64,000 bases of DNA. It comes from CBDFJH01 sp965198095 (GTDB taxonomy: Bacteria; Latescibacterota; UBA2968; GCA-2709665). Position numbers and translations under genes: made by a program. Below, piece after piece: positions 59,586 to 64,000 of the stretch. The stretch is from positions 1,736,001 to 1,800,000 of the forward strand of contig OZ240239.1 of NCBI GenBank assembly GCA_965198095.1, read 5' to 3'. The notes below the pieces were generated by a model that did not search any database, was not told where the DNA came from, and saw nothing but the letters and a program-made list of their open reading frames with translations. Each line of letters begins with the position of its first letter. Position 1 is the stretch's first letter.

Positions 59586-60365
59586 ATGGCCGTTGCGACG
59601 ATAAAAGAACTCCTCGGGGCCGGTGTGCACTTCGGACACCAGACCCGAAGGTGGAATCCGAAGATGAAGAAGTACATCTTCACCGAGCGCAACGGTATCT
59701 ATGTCATTGACCTTCAAAAGACGCTGAAGCTGATCGACGCCGCCTACGAGGCCGTTCGCGATGCTGCGGAGAACGGTGAAGCAATCCTGTTCGTGGGCAC
59801 GAAGAAGCAATCCAAGGAGATCGTCCGCCGAGAGGCCGAGCGGTGCGGGATGTTCCACGTCACGGAGCGCTGGCTGGGTGGCATGCTCACCAACTACCAG
59901 ACGATACGGCAGTCCATCCGGCGTCTGGAGGCCCTCGACAAGATGAGCGGGGACGGCACGTACGAGCATCTGACGAAGAAGGAAGTGCTTCAGCTGGAGG
60001 CGGAGCGCGAGAAACTTCAGAGAACTCTGAGCGGCATCCGGGACATGGGGCGCCTCCCGGGGCTCGCTGTTATTGTGGACACACGAAAAGAGAAGATCGC
60101 CGTCGGAGAGGCCAATCGATTGGAAATTCCGATCGTCGCCATCGTGGACACGAACTGTGATCCCGATGAGATCGCGTATCCGATTCCGGGCAACGACGAT
60201 GCGATTCGGTCCATCATGCTGATCACCCGGACAATGACCGACGCCGTTCTCGAAGGCCAGAAAATGCGTGAGGAGCGGATCGGGCAGGCGTCCGCCGTGG
60301 CCGGGAAACCGGAGGCCGGCGCGATGGTGGGCACCGAGATTACCGAAATCGTAGATACGAGGTGA
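59586..60365 (+). CDS. rpsB: Small-subunit ribosomal protein S2
   Basis: The 259-aa S2 (ATG 59586, TTGGAGGTTGA upstream) begins IKELLGAGVHFGHQTRRWNP then KMKKYIFTERNGIYVIDLQK, GEAILFVGTKKQSKEIVRRE, ERWLGGMLTNYQTI and DTNCDPDEIAYPIPGNDDAI, all diagnostic. Full family length. It heads the rpsB-tsf-frr cluster. Confidence 0.96.
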   Translation: MAVATIKELLGAGVHFGHQTRRWNPKMKKYIFTERNGIYVIDLQKTLKLIDAAYEAVRDAAENGEAILFVGTKKQSKEIVRREAERCGMFHVTERWLGGMLTNYQTIRQSIRRLEALDKMSGDGTYEHLTKKEVLQLEAEREKLQRTLSGIRDMGRLPGLAVIVDTRKEKIAVGEANRLEIPIVAIVDTNCDPDEIAYPIPGNDDAIRSIMLITRTMTDAVLEGQKMREERIGQASAVAGKPEAGAMVGTEITEIVDTR

Positions 60366-60381
60366 TATCTAAGGGCGGCTG

Positions 60382-60981
60382 ATGGGGATTTCTGCGAAAC
60401 AGGTTCAGGCGCTGCGCCAGAAGACAAACGTCGGGATGATGGACTGCAAGCGGGCGCTCGAGGAGGCGAATGGGGACACGGAGAAGGCCGTTGAGATCCT
60501 GCGCACGCGGGGAATCGCCAAGTCCGAAGATCGGATGGGTCGGGTTGCCAGGGAGGGGGTCATTACGTCTTACATCCATACTGGAAACAAGCTTGGCGTC
60601 ATGGTCGAGGTAAACAGTGAGACCGACTTCGTGGCGAGGACGGATGAATTTCAGGCGTTCGCCCGCGATTTGGCCATGCACATCGCCGCGAGCGCGCCCC
60701 TGGCCGTGAGTCGAGATGATCTGAAGCCCGATCTGGTGGAAAGGGAGTGCGCGATCTACAAGGAGCAGGCTCTGAGGGAGGGGAAGCCCGAAGGGGTGGT
60801 TGACCGCATTGTAGAAGGACGCCTTGAGAAATATTTTGAAGATGCCTGCCTGCTGGAGCAGCCGTTTGTAAAAGATCCGGAGAAGACCATTAAGGACCTG
60901 CTGATGGAGCTGATTGCCAAGTGTGGTGAGAACGTCACGGTCCGGCGGTTCACGCGATTCGTGCTCGGAGAGGAAAGCTGA
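60382..60981 (+). CDS. tsf: Elongation factor Ts (short form)
   Basis: EF-Ts regenerates EF-Tu-GTP. The 199-aa protein begins ISAKQVQALRQKTNVGMMDC then KRALEEANGDTEKAVEILRT (the UBA-like N-terminal domain), and has VMVEVNSETDFVARTDEFQA, the TDFVA motif that contacts EF-Tu. It is one-domain short, like the roughly 200-aa EF-Ts of Thermus and some other phyla, compared with 283 aa in Escherichia coli. ATG 60382 lies 16 bases after rpsB. GGGCGGCTG upstream is a poor ribosome site, so translational coupling is likely. Confidence 0.94.
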   Translation: MGISAKQVQALRQKTNVGMMDCKRALEEANGDTEKAVEILRTRGIAKSEDRMGRVAREGVITSYIHTGNKLGVMVEVNSETDFVARTDEFQAFARDLAMHIAASAPLAVSRDDLKPDLVERECAIYKEQALREGKPEGVVDRIVEGRLEKYFEDACLLEQPFVKDPEKTIKDLLMELIAKCGENVTVRRFTRFVLGEES

Positions 60982-60989
60982 GGAAGGAT

Positions 60990-61547
60990 ATGGTCAAAGA
61001 GGTTCTCTCGGAGACCAGTAAAGAGATGCGAAAATCGGTGGAGGCCTTCCAGAACGAGATCCTCACCGTCCGGACCGGGCGGGCGAACGTGGCCCTCCTT
61101 GACAGCATTCGAGTGGACTACTACGGGTCTCGCGTGCCGATCAATCAGGTGGCCAACGTGGGCGTACCGGAATCCCGTTTGATCGTGATCCAACCCTGGG
61201 ACAGGACGATCATCCCTCAGATCGAAAGGGGAATCATGAGTTCGAGCCTCGGCCTCGTTCCCAGCAACGACGGGACCAACATCCGACTTCCGATTCCGCA
61301 ATTGACGGAAGAACGTCGAAGGGATCTGGTGAAGGTTGTTCGGCAGATGGCCGAAGAAGGGCGCATCTCCGTTCGGAATGCCCGCCGGGCCGCGAACGAC
61401 CTGCTGAAGGTGGCCCAGAAAGAGGGGGAGGTACCGGAGGACGAATCCAAGAGGGGACAGGGTGAGGTGCAAAAGCTGACCGACCAATTCGTGAAAGAGG
61501 TCGACCGGATTCTGGCGGAAAAGGAAGCGGAGATCATGGAAGTTTGA
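60990..61547 (+). CDS. frr: Ribosome recycling factor
   Basis: RRF splits post-termination ribosomes with EF-G. The 185-aa product has SVEAFQNEILTVRTGRANVA (conserved RTGRA), LDSIRVDYYGSRVPINQVAN, IVIQPWDRTIIPQIERGIMS and RLPIPQLTEERRRDLVKVVR, all diagnostic. ATG 60990 follows tsf by eight bases with AGGAAGG upstream. In most bacteria pyrH lies between tsf and frr; it is absent here. A strong terminator follows. Confidence 0.96.
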   Translation: MVKEVLSETSKEMRKSVEAFQNEILTVRTGRANVALLDSIRVDYYGSRVPINQVANVGVPESRLIVIQPWDRTIIPQIERGIMSSSLGLVPSNDGTNIRLPIPQLTEERRRDLVKVVRQMAEEGRISVRNARRAANDLLKVAQKEGEVPEDESKRGQGEVQKLTDQFVKEVDRILAEKEAEIMEV

Positions 61548-61571
61548 GCACCTTTCACCCGCCGTGTGCAT

Positions 61572-61605
61572 CGCCGCTTCCGGGAAGACTGGAGGCGGCG
61601 TTTTT
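61572..61605 (+). terminator. Rho-independent terminator after frr
   Basis: CGCCGCTTCC (61572-61581), 9-base loop, GGAGGCGGCG (61591-61600), then TTTTT. Ten pairs including one G-U. Confidence 0.9.
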
Positions 61606-61631
61606 CGTTTCGCGCGCCGCGTAGGACCGTT

Positions 61632-61660
61632 TTGACATTGTCCGAACGAGAATGTATATT
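61632..61660 (+). promoter_or_regulatory. Promoter of dapL
   Basis: TTGACA (61632-61637), 17-base spacer, TATATT (61655-61660); ATG of dapL at 61681, leaving a leader of about 14 bases. Confidence 0.85.
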
Positions 61661-61680
61661 CCGACGTTTCCGGGATCCCC

Positions 61681-62916
61681 ATGGCTCGCATCAACCAAAA
61701 TTTCAACAAGTTGGTTTCAGGTTACCTCTTCCCTGAGATCGCGAGAAGGACTCAGGCCTTCGCGGCGTCGAATCCGGGTGTGGAGGTGATGCGCCTAGGG
61801 ATCGGGGATACGACCGAACCGTTGACGCCGGCGGTGCTTTCCGCACTCCAAAGAGGGGTCGGGAAGCTCGGCTCGGCGGAGACCTACACCGGTTACGGGG
61901 ACAGCTGCTCGGAAGGAAGTCTCGAACTGAGAGAGGCGCTTTCCACGCAATATCGAAAGCTGGGTGCCCGAGTGGACCCGGACGAGATCTTCGTCAGCGA
62001 CGGGGCCAAGTCCGACTCGGCCAATATCCAATCGATTTTTAGCCTGGACAACGTGGTGGCCGTGCAAGACCCGTCCTATCCGGTTTACGTAGACAGCAAT
62101 GTGATGGCGGGCCGGACGGGGCGCTACGTGGAGGATCAGTACGAGGGGCTGGTCTACATGTCGTGCACCGAAGAGAACGGATTTTTTCCGGAGCTGCCTG
62201 AACGGAAGGTCGACCTGATCTACATCTGCAGCCCGAACAATCCGACCGGTGCGGTGGCAACCCGGGAGGCCCTGGAACGTCTCGTGGCGTTCGCGCGCGC
62301 ACACCTTGCCGTCATCCTTTTCGACGCGGCCTACGCGCCTTATATCTCGGACCCGAACCTGCCGAAGAGCATCTACGAAATCCCCGGAGCCAAGCACTGC
62401 GCGATCGAGGTGAACAGCTTTTCCAAGATTGCGGGCTTCACGGGCGTCAGGCTGGGCTGGAGCGTGGTTCCGGCCGACCTGGTGGCGGAAGATGCCGAGC
62501 CTGGGAAGCTGAGATCGATGTGGGCCCGAAGACAGAATACGGCCTTCAACGGGGCCTCCAACATCGTGCAGGAAGGTGGGCTCGGCGTCCTCACGGAGGC
62601 GGGACAGCGTGAGTGCCGGGCGCTCGCAAGCTACTACATGGAGAACGCGAGACTGATTCGACAGGCGCTCGAGGCCTTGGACTTCGAGGTGTTCGGGGGA
62701 AGGCACGCACCCTACGTGTGGATGCGGACGCCCCGTGACATGAGTTCGTGGGCGTTCTTCGACAAGCTCTTGAGCGAGGCGCACGTCGTGGGTACGCCCG
62801 GGTCCGGGTTCGGTCCGGGCGGGGAAGGTTATTTCAGGCTCAGCGCCTTCGGGCATCGGGAAGATGTGGAGCGGGCGGTCACGTGTATACAGGCGAATCT
62901 CAGGTTGTCGCCTTGA
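61681..62916 (+). CDS. dapL: LL-diaminopimelate aminotransferase
   Basis: DapL converts tetrahydrodipicolinate directly to LL-diaminopimelate with glutamate, a shortcut in lysine and peptidoglycan synthesis. The 411-aa fold-type I PLP enzyme shows INQNFNKLVSGYLFPEIARR, RLGIGDTTEPLTPAVLSAL, GAKSDSANIQ, YICSPNNPTGAVATREALE, FDAAYAPYI and the PLP-lysine segment VNSFSKIAGFTGVRLGWSVV. These are typical of DapL rather than other class I aminotransferases. It has its own promoter and almost no leader. The DapL route is found in chlamydiae, plants, Bacteroidetes, Leptospira and other scattered groups. Confidence 0.93.
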   Translation: MARINQNFNKLVSGYLFPEIARRTQAFAASNPGVEVMRLGIGDTTEPLTPAVLSALQRGVGKLGSAETYTGYGDSCSEGSLELREALSTQYRKLGARVDPDEIFVSDGAKSDSANIQSIFSLDNVVAVQDPSYPVYVDSNVMAGRTGRYVEDQYEGLVYMSCTEENGFFPELPERKVDLIYICSPNNPTGAVATREALERLVAFARAHLAVILFDAAYAPYISDPNLPKSIYEIPGAKHCAIEVNSFSKIAGFTGVRLGWSVVPADLVAEDAEPGKLRSMWARRQNTAFNGASNIVQEGGLGVLTEAGQRECRALASYYMENARLIRQALEALDFEVFGGRHAPYVWMRTPRDMSSWAFFDKLLSEAHVVGTPGSGFGPGGEGYFRLSAFGHREDVERAVTCIQANLRLSP

Positions 62917-62944
62917 TCCGAATCGACGTTGAAGGGTGTGCTGA

Positions 62945-63892
62945 ATGATGGTGCGGGCGCTTCGATTTTCGATCGTACTGTTTCTCGTTCCGGCCGGCCT
63001 GATCGCAAAGGAGGCTGCGCCGCCCCAGGTGGCCCTCCAGTTCGTCGCTTCGTTCGGCCAGGAGGGAAGCGGCGAGCGGCACTTCCATCAGCCCGGGGGG
63101 ATTGCCGTCGGACCGTTCGGCGTGGTTTATGTCGCAGATACGGGCAACGACCGGGTTCAGAAGTTTGATTCGAAAGGAAACTACCTCGCGGAAGTGGGCG
63201 GGTTCGGCTGGGAGGACGCCCAGTTCAACGAGCCGGTCGGCCTGGCCACGGTCCGGGGGATCAAGATCCACGTTGCCGACCGGGGAAACAACCGGATTCA
63301 AATCTTTGGTTCTCACCTCCAGCTCCTGGCGGTCGTGGGGGGTCGGGACGTGGAAAGCCCGCTCCCCCTGGCTTCACTCGGCGGCATCGCCGTATCGCAG
63401 GACGGCGAGATTTATGTGAGTGACACCGACGCCGACCAGGTGATACAGATCAGCACCTACAAGGCCTCGGATCGAACGTTTGGCGGATACGGATACGGTT
63501 CTGGCAGACTGCGCCGACCTCTCGGGATCGCCGTGGGCGAGAACGGGGAGGTCTACGTGTGCGACAGCGAAAACGGGCGCGTCGCCGCGTTCGACGCATT
63601 CGGAAACTTCACGGGGAGTCTGGGTGACGGGTCACTTTCGGAGCCCAGCGGGGTCTGCCTCGGGCCCAAGCAGACGCTCTTCGTCGCGGACACCGGTCAC
63701 CACCGGATCGTGGTGTATGACTTGAAGGGCATGGCCTACGTGGATCGGATCGGGGGCCCCAAGGCAGGGGATGAGCCTCGGACCTTCAAGCATCCAAGGG
63801 GGGTGGCGATGGGTCCCGACGACACGCTCTTCGTATTGGATTCAGGAAACAGTCGCATCCAGATGTTTCGCGTTCTCGTTCTGCGAAAGTGA
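62945..63892 (+). CDS. Secreted NHL-repeat beta-propeller protein
   Basis: The 315-aa protein has an N-terminal signal peptide (MVRALRFSIVLFLVPAGLIA) and then about six NHL repeats, such as PGGIAVGPFGVVYVADTGND then RVQKFDSKGNYLAEVGG, PVGLATVRGIKIHVADRGNN and PSGVCLGPKQTLFVADTGHH. NHL proteins form six-bladed propellers that bind partners or substrates, in the periplasm or at the cell surface. No catalytic domain is attached. It lies 28 bases after dapL in the same direction and is followed by a terminator. Confidence 0.85.
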   Translation: MMVRALRFSIVLFLVPAGLIAKEAAPPQVALQFVASFGQEGSGERHFHQPGGIAVGPFGVVYVADTGNDRVQKFDSKGNYLAEVGGFGWEDAQFNEPVGLATVRGIKIHVADRGNNRIQIFGSHLQLLAVVGGRDVESPLPLASLGGIAVSQDGEIYVSDTDADQVIQISTYKASDRTFGGYGYGSGRLRRPLGIAVGENGEVYVCDSENGRVAAFDAFGNFTGSLGDGSLSEPSGVCLGPKQTLFVADTGHHRIVVYDLKGMAYVDRIGGPKAGDEPRTFKHPRGVAMGPDDTLFVLDSGNSRIQMFRVLVLRK

Positions 63893-63919
63893 ATGAAGCG
63901 GGACACGGATTCAGATACC

Positions 63920-63954
63920 GGGATATTCTGCCGAGAGGCAGGTATCCCTTTTTC
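63920..63954 (+). terminator. Rho-independent terminator
   Basis: GGGATA (63920-63925), inner stem GCC/GGC, TATCCC (63943-63948), then TTTTT; read from the + strand it follows the NHL gene. Confidence 0.78.
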
Positions 63955-64000
63955 ATTCCACGCCTCCCTGCGTCCGTTTTTCCGAGTCGGCATCGGTCAG

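Noticed and set aside
1..64000. tRNA, rRNA or CRISPR arrays
   Set aside because: No cloverleaf with a conserved T-loop, no rRNA stretches and no regularly spaced identical repeats were seen by reading; the regularly spaced elements at 0-16 kb vary in length and sequence as attC sites do, not as CRISPR repeats.

Overview
The window looks like chromosomal DNA of an uncultured, diderm (Gram-negative type) bacterium. The evidence is an Omp85/TamA-like outer-membrane protein next to a TamB-like protein, an LL-diaminopimelate aminotransferase (dapL), ribosomal-protein and translation-factor operons, and sigma70-type promoters. A lineage near the FCB/Latescibacteria-like groups would fit the gene mix, but this is inference; no rRNA is present.

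Region 1 (1-17,015) is an integron gene-cassette array. About twenty short genes, all on the + strand, are separated by 70-125 bp imperfect palindromes with (R)YYTAAC-type left and GTTRRRY-type right ends, i.e. attC sites. Cargo: phosphotransferase, HAD phosphatase, several GNAT acetyltransferases (one like AAC(6')), nucleotidyltransferases, NUDIX hydrolase, methyltransferases, an APH(3')-like kinase, FolD, PyrE (frameshifted), a DUF402 protein, a sugar-isomerase-like TIM barrel, a cupin-like protein, a nucleoside phosphorylase, a P-loop kinase and an RNase H-like protein. No integron integrase is visible; if present it should lie upstream of base 1. The 3' end of the array (16.3-17.0 kb) is decayed.

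Region 2 (17.0-34.8 kb) is mostly core DNA: tamA-tamB, a Gfo/Idh/MocA oxidoreductase, a pentapeptide-repeat protein, a non-coding repeat block (25.3-26.1 kb), a P-loop kinase, metG, an SDR, a PHP-family histidinol-phosphatase, an APC-TrkA fusion transporter, a VOC protein and trpS. A complete small-peptide gene, with its own promoter, palindromic operator-like site, Shine-Dalgarno and terminator, sits on the - strand upstream of metG.

Region 3 (34.8-46.8 kb) is a defence-type island. It contains an integrase remnant, a two-gene operon of unknown type with a predicted PD-(D/E)XK nuclease, decayed HTH and Phd-like regulators, and a type I restriction-modification operon (hsdM-hsdS-hsdR, hsdR disrupted) ending in a translationally coupled PLD-like nuclease gene.

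Region 4 (46.8-58.1 kb) is mixed accessory DNA: FAD oxidoreductase, Gfo/Idh/MocA remnant, metallophosphoesterase, GNATs, tandem paralogous membrane proteins, a BrnT/BrnA toxin-antitoxin pair, a dapA-family aldolase, a group II intron RT scrap, and genes flanked by attC-like half sites that look like stray cassettes.

Region 5 (58.3-64 kb) is core: a tiny structured transcription unit, rplM-rpsI, rpsB-tsf-frr (pyrH absent from its usual place), dapL and an NHL-repeat protein.

Many genes carry single- or double-base frameshifts, several in homopolymers or short tandem repeats. Sequencing error and genuine decay cannot be separated from this sequence alone.
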